This document shows positions 8,626 through 18,184 of a DNA stretch of 42,936 bases, one piece after another. The DNA is taken from assembly GCA_018268015.1 (NCBI GenBank), contig JAFDXJ010000015.1, positions 1 to 42,936 of the forward strand, read 5' to 3'. Origin of the DNA: Bacteroidota bacterium (GTDB lineage Bacteria; Bacteroidota; Bacteroidia; Chitinophagales; Chitinophagaceae). Within the stretch, counting starts at the first letter, position 1. Every line of letters begins with the position of its first letter. The notes under the pieces were generated by a model, which had not been told where the DNA came from, made no database searches, and saw nothing but the letters and a program-made list of their open reading frames with translations. Position numbers and translations under genes: made by a program.

Positions 8626-9633
8626 ATGAAAATATCGAATGAAACCAAGATCGGCGCACTTACTGCAATTGCTATTGCATTTTTAATTATGGGTTTTAAT
8701 TTTTTGAAAGGAAAAAATTTATTGAAAAGCGGAAATTATATTTATGCAAAATATAACAATACAAAAAAATTAGTTCCTTCCAGCCCGGTCTATATCAATG
8801 GCTTCCAGGTAGGAACGGTAAATGATATCGAAAGCGATGATGATGTACGCCATGTAACTATTTCGATCAAATTAAATGATTCTTACAATATCCCCACGAA
8901 TTCTATTGCCTATATTGAAAGTTCGCTGATTGGCTCACCCAATATTATTATACTACCCGGTAATTCAACGGCTTATCTGAAGAATAATGATACCATACAA
9001 ACTACGGAAAAAGGAGATTTGATTTCCCAGGTTTCAGACAAAATTGGTCCTGTAACAGATAAAGTGAACCATGCGCTTTCTTCGCTGGATACCGTTCTGC
9101 AGAATATTAATTCTATTATGGACCCCAATACAAAGGGTAACCTGAAAAGTGTAATTGATAATCTTAGCACTGCATCAGCCAGTATTGTAGTATCGGTTAT
9201 AAGCCTTCAACAAATGCTGGATAAGCAAAATGGAGCTCTGGGCCAGTCATTCAATAACATGAATTCATTTACACAAAACCTTGCTCAAAATAATAACAAG
9301 ATTGACTCCATCATGAGTAATCTTCAAACCACCACCGATCATCTTGCAGCATCTGATGTAGATGGCGTCATCAATAATTTGAAAGCATCCGTAGAAAAAC
9401 TGGATGATATGTTAGCCAAAATAAATTCTACAGATGGAACACTTGGAAGTCTTATTCATTCAAAAGAATTATACAACAGCCTGAACAATTCTGTTATCAG
9501 CCTGAATACACTCATAGATGATTTAAGGGTGCATCCGAAACGCTATGTCAATATTTCCATTTTTGGTAAAAAAGATAAAGGCGATTATCTTGAAAAGCCA
9601 TTGAATGATTCTACTCCGGCAAGCAACAAATGA
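8626..9633 (+). CDS. MlaD/MCE-family periplasmic lipid-binding protein
   Basis: MCE proteins bind phospholipid between the membranes and work with MlaE/MlaF-type ABC transporters. The protein has one N-terminal membrane anchor (ALTAIAIAFLIMGFNFL, about 10-26) and one MCE domain at about 35-115 with the typical core LVPSSPVYINGFQVGTVNDIE. The remaining ~210 residues are polar and helical with heptad-like repeats (LDTVLQNINSIM, MSNLQTTTDHL), as expected for the tubular helical part. I chose ATG 8626 (MKISNETKIG) over an in-frame ATG at 8599. No mlaE or mlaF neighbour is in the window; they must lie elsewhere. The stop overlaps the next start (ATGA), indicating translational coupling to the OstA-like gene. 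Confidence 0.87.
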   Translation: MKISNETKIGALTAIAIAFLIMGFNFLKGKNLLKSGNYIYAKYNNTKKLVPSSPVYINGFQVGTVNDIESDDDVRHVTISIKLNDSYNIPTNSIAYIESSLIGSPNIIILPGNSTAYLKNNDTIQTTEKGDLISQVSDKIGPVTDKVNHALSSLDTVLQNINSIMDPNTKGNLKSVIDNLSTASASIVVSVISLQQMLDKQNGALGQSFNNMNSFTQNLAQNNNKIDSIMSNLQTTTDHLAASDVDGVINNLKASVEKLDDMLAKINSTDGTLGSLIHSKELYNSLNNSVISLNTLIDDLRVHPKRYVNISIFGKKDKGDYLEKPLNDSTPASNK

Positions 9634-11267
9634 CAAAATCATTTTATTTAAAATATCTTTTCTTCACTTTCAGCAGCATTCTTTCGCTTGTTTCTTTTGC
9701 ACAGCAACCTATTCCTTCAGATACCACGCAATCAAAAAAACTGAATATCATTCGTGCAGACAGGCTGAGCTACTTTAAAAAAGACAGTGCGCAGGAATTC
9801 CAGTCCCTGGCCGGCAATGTTCTGGTTCGGCAAAACAATACTTTATTTTACTGTGACAGTGCAGTGGTGAATACCAACACCAATGTGTTGGAATCATTTG
9901 GCCATGTACATATCAATGATCATGACAGCCTCCATATTTATGCTGATTATTTAAAATATGAAGGATCCACCAAACTGGCTACATTAAATGGGAATATTCA
10001 ACTAAAGGATAACCGGGGTGTTTTGTCAACTCCGCAATTAAATTACAACCTGGATACTAAAATTGCTTCTTACTCCAATGGTGGTAAGCTGGTAAACGGG
10101 AATACCACTCTTACCAGTAAGGAAGCCATTTACTATGAAGAAACCAGGGATGTATATTTTAAAAGAGATGTGGTATTGATTAATCCCGATTATGTAATTC
10201 ATACCGATACGCTTCTTTATAACACGTATTCTGAAATAACCACATTTACCGTACCCACCACCATTATCAGTGACAGTGGTCATAAAAAAATTCTCACCAG
10301 CGATGGCTATTATGATTTAAAAAATAAAAAATCTTATTTTGGGAAACGTCCTCAAATTTTCGATGGGAATACGGTACTCATTGCAGATGAAGTGGCCAAT
10401 GATGATAGTGACAGTTCGGGTTTTGGAGAGGCAAATGGCAATGTCATTTTTCGTGATACGGCACAAGGCTATACCATTCTGGCGAATAATATGAAAACCA
10501 ACAGGAAGGAAAGTGCAGTTCTTGCAACCGTAAAACCGGTTTTGATTTTTATCAAAGATCAGGATTCCATGGTAATTGCAGCAGATACTTTTTTTACGGC
10601 AAAACTCTCTAATCTGAGAAAAGAGCGGGTTGTGCCGGTAGTGATGGACACCTCCGGTAGGGATAGCCTATACACTCCGCCAATATTGACGGACAGTACA
10701 GATCATTATTTTGAAGCATATAGTCATGTCCGTATTTTTTCTGATTCCATGCAGGCTATTGGTGACAGCCTTTTTTATGCATTGGATGATTCTGTTATCC
10801 GGCTTTTTAAAAAACCGGTTTTATGGGCACAGGGTAATCAGGTTACGGGCGATACGGTTTATTTATTTACTAAGAATAAAAAACCAGACAGGTTATATGT
10901 TTTTAATAATGCTATGGTCATCAGTAAAATGGCGGATGAATTTTTTAACCAGGTAAAAGGCCGTACCATTAATGGTTATTTCATTAATGGCAATATGGAT
11001 TATATGCGCACCCGCGGTAGTCCTGCGGAAAGCATTTATTATGCCCAGGATGATGCGGACAAATTTATTGGCGTAAATAAATCCAGTGCCGATGCCTATG
11101 ACATTCATTTTGAAAATAAAAAGCCGATGCGGATATCCGGGATCAATGATTTAAAAGGGATGGTATATCCCATGAGGCAGGTGAATCATATTGCAATACG
11201 TCTCCAGGGTTTTCAATGGCTGGAAAGTCTAAGGCCAAAATCGAAATATGATTTATTTGGTGAATAA
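9630..11267 (+). CDS. OstA/LptA-like periplasmic protein
   Basis: OstA-domain proteins form the beta-jellyroll bridge that carries LPS from the inner membrane to LptD. The 545-residue protein has a signal peptide ending near FAQQ (about 25). Jellyroll repeats follow from about 35 to 250 (IIRADRLSYFKKD, LAGNVLVRQNNTLFYCDSAVV, LNGNIQLKDNRGVLST), and again later (ERVVPVV ... HVRIFSDSMQAIGDSLFYALDD). This is much longer than E. coli LptA (185), which is usual for the Bacteroidota OstA-like family. It overlaps the MCE gene by four bases, and lptD is two genes away, so a role in LPS or lipid transport is a sound inference. Confidence 0.82.
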   Translation: MTKSFYLKYLFFTFSSILSLVSFAQQPIPSDTTQSKKLNIIRADRLSYFKKDSAQEFQSLAGNVLVRQNNTLFYCDSAVVNTNTNVLESFGHVHINDHDSLHIYADYLKYEGSTKLATLNGNIQLKDNRGVLSTPQLNYNLDTKIASYSNGGKLVNGNTTLTSKEAIYYEETRDVYFKRDVVLINPDYVIHTDTLLYNTYSEITTFTVPTTIISDSGHKKILTSDGYYDLKNKKSYFGKRPQIFDGNTVLIADEVANDDSDSSGFGEANGNVIFRDTAQGYTILANNMKTNRKESAVLATVKPVLIFIKDQDSMVIAADTFFTAKLSNLRKERVVPVVMDTSGRDSLYTPPILTDSTDHYFEAYSHVRIFSDSMQAIGDSLFYALDDSVIRLFKKPVLWAQGNQVTGDTVYLFTKNKKPDRLYVFNNAMVISKMADEFFNQVKGRTINGYFINGNMDYMRTRGSPAESIYYAQDDADKFIGVNKSSADAYDIHFENKKPMRISGINDLKGMVYPMRQVNHIAIRLQGFQWLESLRPKSKYDLFGE

Positions 11268-11320
11268 TTTTGCATGACTCCTCCGGCTTTTCTTTTTCTA
11301 TTAAGCGTATATTTACACTT

Positions 11321-12094
11321 ATGGATCTAGCAATTATTGGTACGGGAAATACGGCTACAGTCCTTGGAAAATTATTTAAAGAAAAAGGCCATAGAATTAT
11401 AGAAGTCAATGGACGATCTGCTTCAGATACCAATTTCCTGGCAAAGGAACTCGGTGCCAAGCCAAGTTATGATCTGAAACAACTAACACCACATGCCGAA
11501 ATTTACGTAATTGCTGTTTCTGATATGGCCATTGATCATATCAGTATGGACATTCATTTTGAAGATAAAATAGTCGTACATACCGCCGGGAGTATGTCGA
11601 TACAAGTGCTACATCATACTTCATGCAACTTTGGGGTACTTTACCCTTTACAAAGTATGCGTAAAGAAATTGAAGATATACCGGATATTCCTTTTCTCAT
11701 AGATGGCAATAATGATTATACGAAGAATGCATTAAAATCATTTGCAAAAACGCTTTCATCAAATGTTCAACCGGCCAATGATCTTCAAAGAAAAAAGATT
11801 CACCTGGCAGCTGTTTTTGTGGCCAATTTTCCCAACTTTCTCTATGCGCTTACAGAAAATTATTGCTATAAAGAAAAAATATCTTTTGATATATTACTGC
11901 CCCTGATCCATGAAACAACGAACAGGCTTTATACTTATCCGGCATCTACAACTCAAACCGGCCCAGCAATCCGCGAAGATTTTTCAACGATTGAAAACCA
12001 TCTCGATATGTTGCAACAATATCCGCTCATGAAAACGACATACCTTGCTTTTATTCAAAGCATTCTAACCTGGAAACTGGATGAAAATTTATAG
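11321..12094 (+). CDS. Rossmann-fold oxidoreductase with DUF2520 domain
   Basis: The N-terminus is an NAD(P)-binding Rossmann fold with MDLAIIGTGNTATVLGKLF, resembling pyrroline-5-carboxylate reductase and ketopantoate reductase-like enzymes. The C-terminal half from about residue 120 (FGVLYPLQSMRK ... VFVANFPNFLYALTE) is the DUF2520 helical domain. Substrate unknown. I chose ATG 11321 because the Rossmann strand starts there; an in-frame ATG at 11270 lies only 2 bases past the OstA-like stop and would add 17 unlikely residues. Same direction as the envelope genes and likely cotranscribed. Confidence 0.8.
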   Translation: MDLAIIGTGNTATVLGKLFKEKGHRIIEVNGRSASDTNFLAKELGAKPSYDLKQLTPHAEIYVIAVSDMAIDHISMDIHFEDKIVVHTAGSMSIQVLHHTSCNFGVLYPLQSMRKEIEDIPDIPFLIDGNNDYTKNALKSFAKTLSSNVQPANDLQRKKIHLAAVFVANFPNFLYALTENYCYKEKISFDILLPLIHETTNRLYTYPASTTQTGPAIREDFSTIENHLDMLQQYPLMKTTYLAFIQSILTWKLDENL

Positions 12095-12142
12095 CACAAT
12101 TTACTTTTGGATAAAAAATTACTTTGTTTTTTTGAAAATTAC

Positions 12143-12150
12143 TACCTTAG
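12143..12150 (+). promoter_or_regulatory. Possible -7 element ahead of the small membrane protein
   Basis: TACCTTAG followed by CGC is one base off TAnnTTTG. A TTTG lies 20 bases before it (12123), closer than usual. Weak. Confidence 0.3.
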
Positions 12151-12206
12151 CGCAGATTTTAATAAACTAAATTCTTCCTGTTTTAAAAAAATTTTTCTAA
12201 AAATTT

Positions 12207-12629
12207 ATGGAATACAATTATAACCAAACCCAGTTCTCAAAAATACTCTTTGCAGGTGTTTATGCAGGAATTATAGCCACTGTGGCCACACTAACATTCA
12301 ATTTCTTTTACCGGATGTCTACTGATTATAATTCTTCTATGATTATCAATGTATCATCCCTCATTTTTGGTTCCCTGATTGTATTAGAATTTTGCGCTCT
12401 GGTTTATCTTGCCCTGACAAGCTTTATGAAAAATCCCGCTATTATTTACCTAATCATTATCATTGCCATCGGGGTATTATGCTTATTAGGTACATCCTCC
12501 GTTGTGCATGCAGATAATCTTGTAGAAAGCACCCATTTCCATGGTTTATTATTGGGCGTGATTTCCATTTTCGGTTTATGCGCTATTGCCATTCCTTATT
12601 TTATCAAACACGCTGACAAGTTTTTTTAG
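12207..12629 (+). CDS. Small four-helix membrane protein of unknown function
   Basis: 140 residues with four hydrophobic segments at about 12-33 (LFAGVYAGIIATVATLTFNFF), 45-70 (ISSLIFGSLIVLEFCALVYLA-like), 78-97 (IIYLIIIIAIGVLCLLG) and 110-132 (HGLLLGVISIFGLCAIAIPYF). A conserved-looking HADNLVESTHFHG loop with two His lies before the last helix. I do not recognise the family. It has its own upstream gap and may be transcribed separately from the DUF2520 gene. Confidence 0.7.
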   Translation: MEYNYNQTQFSKILFAGVYAGIIATVATLTFNFFYRMSTDYNSSMIINVSSLIFGSLIVLEFCALVYLALTSFMKNPAIIYLIIIIAIGVLCLLGTSSVVHADNLVESTHFHGLLLGVISIFGLCAIAIPYFIKHADKFF

Positions 12630-12748
12630 CAGAGCCTTTTTTTTCAAGGAATATCTTTTTAAAATAAATTCATCCTGAATTTTATAGGTTGGACTCATGC
12701 CTTAGTGATATAAGAAAACATCATTCATGGTATTATTGGTATTGTTGT

Positions 12749-12756
12749 TACTTTTG
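12749..12756 (+). promoter_or_regulatory. -7 promoter element of the adenosyltransferase gene
   Basis: TACTTTTG fits TAnnTTTG exactly and lies about 30 bases before the start codon. No convincing -33 TTTG was seen. Confidence 0.45.
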
Positions 12757-12784
12757 ATATCTTTAAAATCATATTATCATGACT

Positions 12785-13339
12785 ATGAAAATTTATACAA
12801 AGACCGGTGATAAAGGAAAGACAGCGCTTATTGGCGGAACTAAAGTTTCCAAAGGCAGTCTTCGCATTGAGGCTTACGGTAATGTGGATGAATTGAATTC
12901 CTTTGTTGGCTTTGTGATGGATCAAACGTCTGATGCAATATGCAAAGCAGATTTAAAAGAAATCCAGGATCGCCTTTTTACTATTGGAGCTGAACTTGCC
13001 TGCGATCCGGAAAAGCAACTGAAAATGAAGATCCCGGATATTTATGAATCAGATATTGAATTTCTCGAAAAACGAATGGATGAGATGGAAAAAGAATTGC
13101 CTCCTCTCAAAAATTTTATTCTACCCGGCGGGCATCCTTCCGTTTCATCAACACATATAGCCCGTTGTGTTTGTCGTCGTGCAGAAAGATCCTGTGTGCA
13201 ATTACAGGATAATGAATCTTATGTAGATCCGATTATTATAAAATATTTAAACAGGCTAAGCGATTATCTTTTTATGCTGTCCAGATACACGACCCATCTT
13301 TTAGGTGTGACAGAAATACCGTGGATAGCCAGAAAATGA
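12785..13339 (+). CDS. pduO: Cob(I)alamin adenosyltransferase, PduO type
   Basis: It makes adenosylcobalamin from cob(I)alamin and ATP. The start MKIYTKTGDKGKTALIGG is the family's ATP-binding N-terminal motif; RIEAYGNVDELNSFVG at about 28-43 and FILPGG ... ARCVCRRAER at about 115-140 are the other conserved blocks. At 184 residues it has the normal length. I chose ATG 12785 because the family begins MKIYT; the ATG at 12779 would add Met-Thr. Convergent with ispH, with eight bases between the stop codons. Confidence 0.92.
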   Translation: MKIYTKTGDKGKTALIGGTKVSKGSLRIEAYGNVDELNSFVGFVMDQTSDAICKADLKEIQDRLFTIGAELACDPEKQLKMKIPDIYESDIEFLEKRMDEMEKELPPLKNFILPGGHPSVSSTHIARCVCRRAERSCVQLQDNESYVDPIIIKYLNRLSDYLFMLSRYTTHLLGVTEIPWIARK

Positions 13340-13347
13340 TTTCTCTT

Positions 13348-14580
13348 TTACACTAATTCAAAAGCTTGAATAAAATTATCCAGTTTTTCTTCCACTTGAT
13401 AAAATACGGATAATTTACGAATGACATCTTCTACTATGGCATCCGGGCAACTGGCGCCGCTCGTTATGAGAATCCGTAATGGTTTTTTATTGGGTAAATA
13501 ATTTTCTGTAAAACTTTCTTCTTTACTTTTCCAGTTGCAATGATGTATCAACTCTTTAGAAATTAATTTGTCCGCTCCATTGATAAAATAAGTAGGTAAT
13601 TTCTCGGCGCAAAGTTCCACGAGGTGAGATGTATTACTGCTATTATATCCACCCACAACTATTGCCAGATCAGCATCTGCCTGTAATAAACCATTCACAG
13701 AACTTTGGTTATCACTGGTTGCATAACATAAGGTATCTCGCGTATCAGCAAAATGTTTATCAATGCCGTGTACATCCAGGTTATAGTATTGCGTCATTAC
13801 ATTTTTTAAATATTCAGCAATAGCCTGTGTGTCTGTGGCTAATTGTGTCGTTTGATTAACTACGCCAATGCGTTGGAGATCTTTGTCTACATCAAAACCC
13901 GTTGAAAAACGCCCTTTAAATTCTTCTTCAAACTGTGACTGCCCTTTTTCTCTTCGGATGTATTGTGCCAGTAAATGAGCTTCTTTCATGTCATTGATCA
14001 CTACCGTTGGGGTATGTGTGGACGCATGAGAAAATGTGGCGCGGGTTTCCTCATGCTTTGGCTTTCCATGAACGACAATGCTGTAATTTTTTCGGGCGAT
14101 CTGCTCACTCCGGTTCCATACTTTTTCTACAAAAGGACAGGTCGTGTTGTATTGTTGTGTTTCTATACCCTTTGCATTCAGCATAGCTTCTATTTCCAAT
14201 GTGGTTCCAAATGCAGGAATGACCACTACATCATCTGCTGTAATTTCACTAAAAGGGATAAGTTGTTTGCCATAAGTATCCTGTAAAAAAATAACTCCTT
14301 TTTCTTTTAAATGTGCATTCACCTGCGGGTTGTGAATCATTTCACTTAATAAAAAAATACGCTTCCCCGGATTTTCTTCAATTGTTTTAAATGCAATTTC
14401 AATCGCATTTTCCACGCCGTAACAAAAGCCAAAATGCCTCGCAAGAAAGATCTGTAACGATCCCAGATCAAGTATAGTAGGTGAAAAATCTTTCTTTAAT
14501 TTATCTTTTGATTTACGAGCATTCTTGATAGCGCTGATCAATCCACTACGATAAACATTCGGTACATTAAACTGTTTCAT
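13348..14580 (-). CDS. ispH: 4-hydroxy-3-methylbut-2-enyl diphosphate reductase, long (plant/cyanobacterial-like) form
   Basis: The last enzyme of the MEP pathway, reducing HMBPP to IPP and DMAPP with a [4Fe-4S] cluster. Cluster ligands are Cys53 (HFGFCYGVE), Cys148 (NTTCPFVEK) and Cys285 (DTLCYATSDNQ). An extra Cys378 occurs in SGASCPD. At 410 residues it is about 95 longer than E. coli IspH, with about 45 extra N-terminal residues and a longer middle part, like the plant and cyanobacterial form. Single gene with its own -7 element just upstream. Confidence 0.93.
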   Translation of the reverse strand: MKQFNVPNVYRSGLISAIKNARKSKDKLKKDFSPTILDLGSLQIFLARHFGFCYGVENAIEIAFKTIEENPGKRIFLLSEMIHNPQVNAHLKEKGVIFLQDTYGKQLIPFSEITADDVVVIPAFGTTLEIEAMLNAKGIETQQYNTTCPFVEKVWNRSEQIARKNYSIVVHGKPKHEETRATFSHASTHTPTVVINDMKEAHLLAQYIRREKGQSQFEEEFKGRFSTGFDVDKDLQRIGVVNQTTQLATDTQAIAEYLKNVMTQYYNLDVHGIDKHFADTRDTLCYATSDNQSSVNGLLQADADLAIVVGGYNSSNTSHLVELCAEKLPTYFINGADKLISKELIHHCNWKSKEESFTENYLPNKKPLRILITSGASCPDAIVEDVIRKLSVFYQVEEKLDNFIQAFELV

Positions 14581-14596
14581 AGATAAAAATTCCCCG

Positions 14597-14604
14597 CAAA
14601 GTTA
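14597..14604 (-). promoter_or_regulatory. -7 promoter element of ispH
   Basis: On the minus strand TAACTTTG, followed by CGGGG, matches TAnnTTTG exactly and ends 17 bases before the ispH start codon, implying a very short leader. Confidence 0.5.
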
Positions 14605-14630
14605 ACACTTTAAAAATGGAATCTTGCACC

Positions 14631-17600
14631 CTAAAACAATGCCCGGATACTTGCTCTTCCGGTATGTATCGTAGCTGAAGTACCGGGTTTACGGCCTTCA
14701 TAGTCAATACTGATTTCTAAATTGTTGATGAGCCTTTTAGTAAAACCGATACTCCACAGATAATTCTTTCCGGGTAAAAGCCCATCCAACATGATATAGC
14801 TAATGGTAGTATTGGTCATACCCGTATAACTGATATTGCTTAAAGTGAATTTGCCGGTAATACTGGTATTGGAAAATGTATTGTACTTCGTTTCAAGGTT
14901 AATATTATTAAACACAGCCTTTTCACCACCGAAAACAGGGTTGTTATTTTTGAGAATATATTGATATCCTGCCTGCAAGCGAAATGCATTACCGGGAAAA
15001 TACGTGATCTTCGGTTCTGCGCTTATCATTTTCAAATCATAATTCCGATTGACAAAGGAAGGTGTTGTTAAACGATTGGTTCCAAACTTTTGAACATACT
15101 CCAGCATATAGGCTTTAGCAATATTTACATACCCTTTTAATGTCCATGATGAATTTTGCAGGGTTTCAAAACCATAAGTCAATAAGGATTTATTATAATT
15201 GGTGATATTGGCAATATCAACACCCCATGAAGAGTTAACCTTATATGAAAGCGTATTACTCAAATAATAATTCAGATTTAATAAAGAAGTATCAGCCACA
15301 GGGCTTTTTAATGGATTAATAGCAGGACTGCCACTTGAAATTTGTTTTTTAAATGTTTGTAATGCTGATTGAAAATAAATCCTGGATAAGAAGGCAGATA
15401 ATTTTTTGGGATGAATATATTTTGAAATCAGCTTGGGATTCAATGAAAAAGCATAATTGAATTGAGAATACCCCGATTTGACATATTGATTTGTAGGCGT
15501 ATAAATCCGAACATATTTTGCCTGATCCGGGAAGAGCGCTATTTCAAACTCATTCAATTGCTGTACCCCATCATTATTATAGTCTATCCAGGCGTATTGT
15601 CCCTGACCAGCCGGGACTTCTATGTAAGAAAAATCTCTCCGTGGTTCCTGTCCGGCTCCTGTTTCGTATAAAAAATTGCCTGTAAGGAATCCTTTCCACG
15701 CAATAAAAGAATAATCTATCCGGCCCAATAAACTTTTATCATTTCGTTGAGTAGTAATCAAGGAATCAAAAACATTTAATAACCGATAAGAGATGGTGAA
15801 ACGAAGCTGGCTGTTTTTATTTTTTAATAAGGCAGACTGAAAATTAAAATTATGACTACGATCTACGGGTACAAGTTCTTTGCCCAAAGGGTTTTTATCT
15901 TTTCTGGTAAAATAGGTGAATGAGAAATTATTGGCCCTTGATGCATCAGAGCGTATATAAGCTGAAATAGTTTCAAAAGCAAAGCTGTACGGTGTAACGG
16001 TATCTGCATACATGTTGCGGGTTTCATTATGTTCCATCGTCCATGATGCGCCGGCAGTAAGGCTTTTAAGCGATGTAAAAGTTTTATGTACATCAAAAAA
16101 TGGGCGTAAATAATACCCTTTATCAAAAGGCGTATTACTATTCGTAATATTGAATATACCCGTTAATTGAAAGCCTTTGATATTTTGAAAAGTAGAAACA
16201 ATATTTCGAATACCTCTGAAATGATCACTTCGTAAATAGCTTGAAAAACTATACTGCAGGAAATTATTTTGTACATCCGAAATTTTAACCTGTAAGGAGG
16301 GTAATTGTTCCGTAGCCGGTTGCAATAAAATGGGTAACCCCCAATCCCGGGCAAATTCTACAGGCCGTAATCTTTCAATTGGAGTAAAATTTTTATGTAC
16401 CCATTCATACCCGGCTGTCGTTTCCAGGGCATAAGCTTTCTTATTTTTCAAATACAAGGAATCATTTCTTTGTATAGAGAATTTTCCGGCTAGCCCTTTA
16501 TCACTGTTTTTGTCTTTTACTGAAAACGTATTAATGTCCGTGTTACTTGCTGCAAATTCTGCATACATGGTCGTTTTTTTATCTAAAAGATAGGAGGCCC
16601 CAACACTTACCAGCTGCTGCAGTTTGGGTGTCACCAGGAAAACGGCCGGCTCAAAACTTCCCTGGGGCGTGCCATCCAGCGGCTGTATCCATTGATACAC
16701 TTTTCCGTTAGCCCCATTGTATATTGGAATATAATTTCCTTTTTGATAACCAACTTCAGAAAAAGACAAACTATACATTGCACTATCCGGATTTGTCGAA
16801 TAAACAAAGATGGAGTCATGAATGCCATTATAAACCGTATCTCTTTTTGCATATAAAATTTTCGTTACAGAAAAGGTATCTTTCATGGAATAAGGGTAAA
16901 ATGCATTCTGAATACTGTCGCCAAGATTAGCCAGGAATTGCTTTTGCGGATTATCCAGCGTCTGATTAATGGGAGCATTTTTGGCATCTTTAGTTTGATA
17001 AGCAGCAACAAAAATGTTCAATTTATTATTCAAATTCACTTGTTGCTGAACATACAACATGGTGTTTAAATAATTTCTATCTGCATATTCAAATTCAACT
17101 TGTATGCGGGTATCTTTTGTAATCAGTTGTTGGGGAGTAAAAGTTATTTCTGCAGTATTGTAATTGATTACGTATTCCTGGTCCTCGCCTCGCTGTACCT
17201 GTACCCCGTCAATATATACGCGTTCCGTGCCGGCCAGTACTATGAAAAATACCTCATTATTATTTCCCTGTAACCTGTAAGGGCCCTGGTTTCCCTCTAT
17301 AGGGGTAATGATATTCCTGGCAAATTTTCCTTTTGCAATGGCTCCACTCATTAAAGTAGATGAATGATTGTTTTTTCCAAAATCAATATCCTGCTTATAA
17401 GATAATCCCTGTAATCTTTTATAAAATTGTAAAAAGTAAGACTGATCCTGACGTATATCAATATCACCCAGGCAGACTTTCCATTTTGATTTACTGAACT
17501 CAAGTAAAATTTTATCAAATTCATTTAATTGTTGCGTAGTACCATCAGGCTGAATGGGAATATTATTATCTGTAATGGCGGCGCTTAATTGAATGCTATC

Positions 17601-18083
17601 GCTAAGATATCCATTGAGCTGCAGATTTAATTGTGAATTAAAAACCGCATCCTGATTATTGCCAATACTCAGGTTTCTACCCAGACTACCTTTATAATCT
17701 AGCTTGCCAAAATTGAACAGGTTTTGATTGGCTGAAGTATTTTGTTCATACCTTGGGACGGCCACAAAATTATTACTGATACTATCAAAAGAATAACGTT
17801 GAGATGAAGAATACAATGAAAAGGGAAATGTCCGGTAAATAACTTCTACACTATCCTGCCGCATTTCTTTTAACCAGGTAATTGCTGAATGAGCAGCATC
17901 AAGTGTGTAAAAAGTAGAATCTATTCCCATTATACGAAAAGTATTGGGCACAATTGATAATGAATCAATTTTGTAAGCCCCTCTTGCCGGAATTTTTTTC
18001 CTATGTATATTGGAAACCTGTGCCATTGCCTGGCAAGACAGGAATATCAGGATAAAGACAAATATGTTTCTTTTGAAATTCAG
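14631..18083 (-). CDS. Large outer-membrane protein, SprA-like, unknown function; signal peptide read from a non-ATG start
   Basis: About 1150 residues, rich in alternating Tyr/Phe/Asn/Ser strands and ending in Phe, as in outer-membrane barrels. A conserved-looking block at about residues 270-335 from the first ATG (ERVYIDGVQVQRGEDQEYVINY, then AEITFTPQQLITKDTRIQVEFEYAD) resembles modules in SprA-type T9SS translocon proteins; I cannot assign a function. The first ATG (18026) gives MAQVSNIH, which would lack any export signal. Reading upstream in frame gives 19 codons that spell LNFKRNIFVFILIFLSCQA before MAQ, a perfect signal peptide. The only reasonable start codon there is CTG at 18083; the frame closes with TAA at 18096-18098. 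The coordinates given use that CTG. Confidence 0.65.
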   Translation of the reverse strand: MNFKRNIFVFILIFLSCQAMAQVSNIHRKKIPARGAYKIDSLSIVPNTFRIMGIDSTFYTLDAAHSAITWLKEMRQDSVEVIYRTFPFSLYSSSQRYSFDSISNNFVAVPRYEQNTSANQNLFNFGKLDYKGSLGRNLSIGNNQDAVFNSQLNLQLNGYLSDSIQLSAAITDNNIPIQPDGTTQQLNEFDKILLEFSKSKWKVCLGDIDIRQDQSYFLQFYKRLQGLSYKQDIDFGKNNHSSTLMSGAIAKGKFARNIITPIEGNQGPYRLQGNNNEVFFIVLAGTERVYIDGVQVQRGEDQEYVINYNTAEITFTPQQLITKDTRIQVEFEYADRNYLNTMLYVQQQVNLNNKLNIFVAAYQTKDAKNAPINQTLDNPQKQFLANLGDSIQNAFYPYSMKDTFSVTKILYAKRDTVYNGIHDSIFVYSTNPDSAMYSLSFSEVGYQKGNYIPIYNGANGKVYQWIQPLDGTPQGSFEPAVFLVTPKLQQLVSVGASYLLDKKTTMYAEFAASNTDINTFSVKDKNSDKGLAGKFSIQRNDSLYLKNKKAYALETTAGYEWVHKNFTPIERLRPVEFARDWGLPILLQPATEQLPSLQVKISDVQNNFLQYSFSSYLRSDHFRGIRNIVSTFQNIKGFQLTGIFNITNSNTPFDKGYYLRPFFDVHKTFTSLKSLTAGASWTMEHNETRNMYADTVTPYSFAFETISAYIRSDASRANNFSFTYFTRKDKNPLGKELVPVDRSHNFNFQSALLKNKNSQLRFTISYRLLNVFDSLITTQRNDKSLLGRIDYSFIAWKGFLTGNFLYETGAGQEPRRDFSYIEVPAGQGQYAWIDYNNDGVQQLNEFEIALFPDQAKYVRIYTPTNQYVKSGYSQFNYAFSLNPKLISKYIHPKKLSAFLSRIYFQSALQTFKKQISSGSPAINPLKSPVADTSLLNLNYYLSNTLSYKVNSSWGVDIANITNYNKSLLTYGFETLQNSSWTLKGYVNIAKAYMLEYVQKFGTNRLTTPSFVNRNYDLKMISAEPKITYFPGNAFRLQAGYQYILKNNNPVFGGEKAVFNNINLETKYNTFSNTSITGKFTLSNISYTGMTNTTISYIMLDGLLPGKNYLWSIGFTKRLINNLEISIDYEGRKPGTSATIHTGRASIRALF

Positions 18084-18184
18084 GTCTTTCTGATTTTATG
18101 TAAAACAAATTTTCTAATTCATTTATTGCGGCAAACTTTCAAAAGTAAATGTACGTACAAGCATTCTTGATTCCTCCAGTTTGC

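Noticed and set aside
12779..12784. ATG at 12779 as start of the adenosyltransferase
   Set aside because: The family begins MKIYTKTGD, which is the ATG at 12785; the earlier one only adds Met-Thr.
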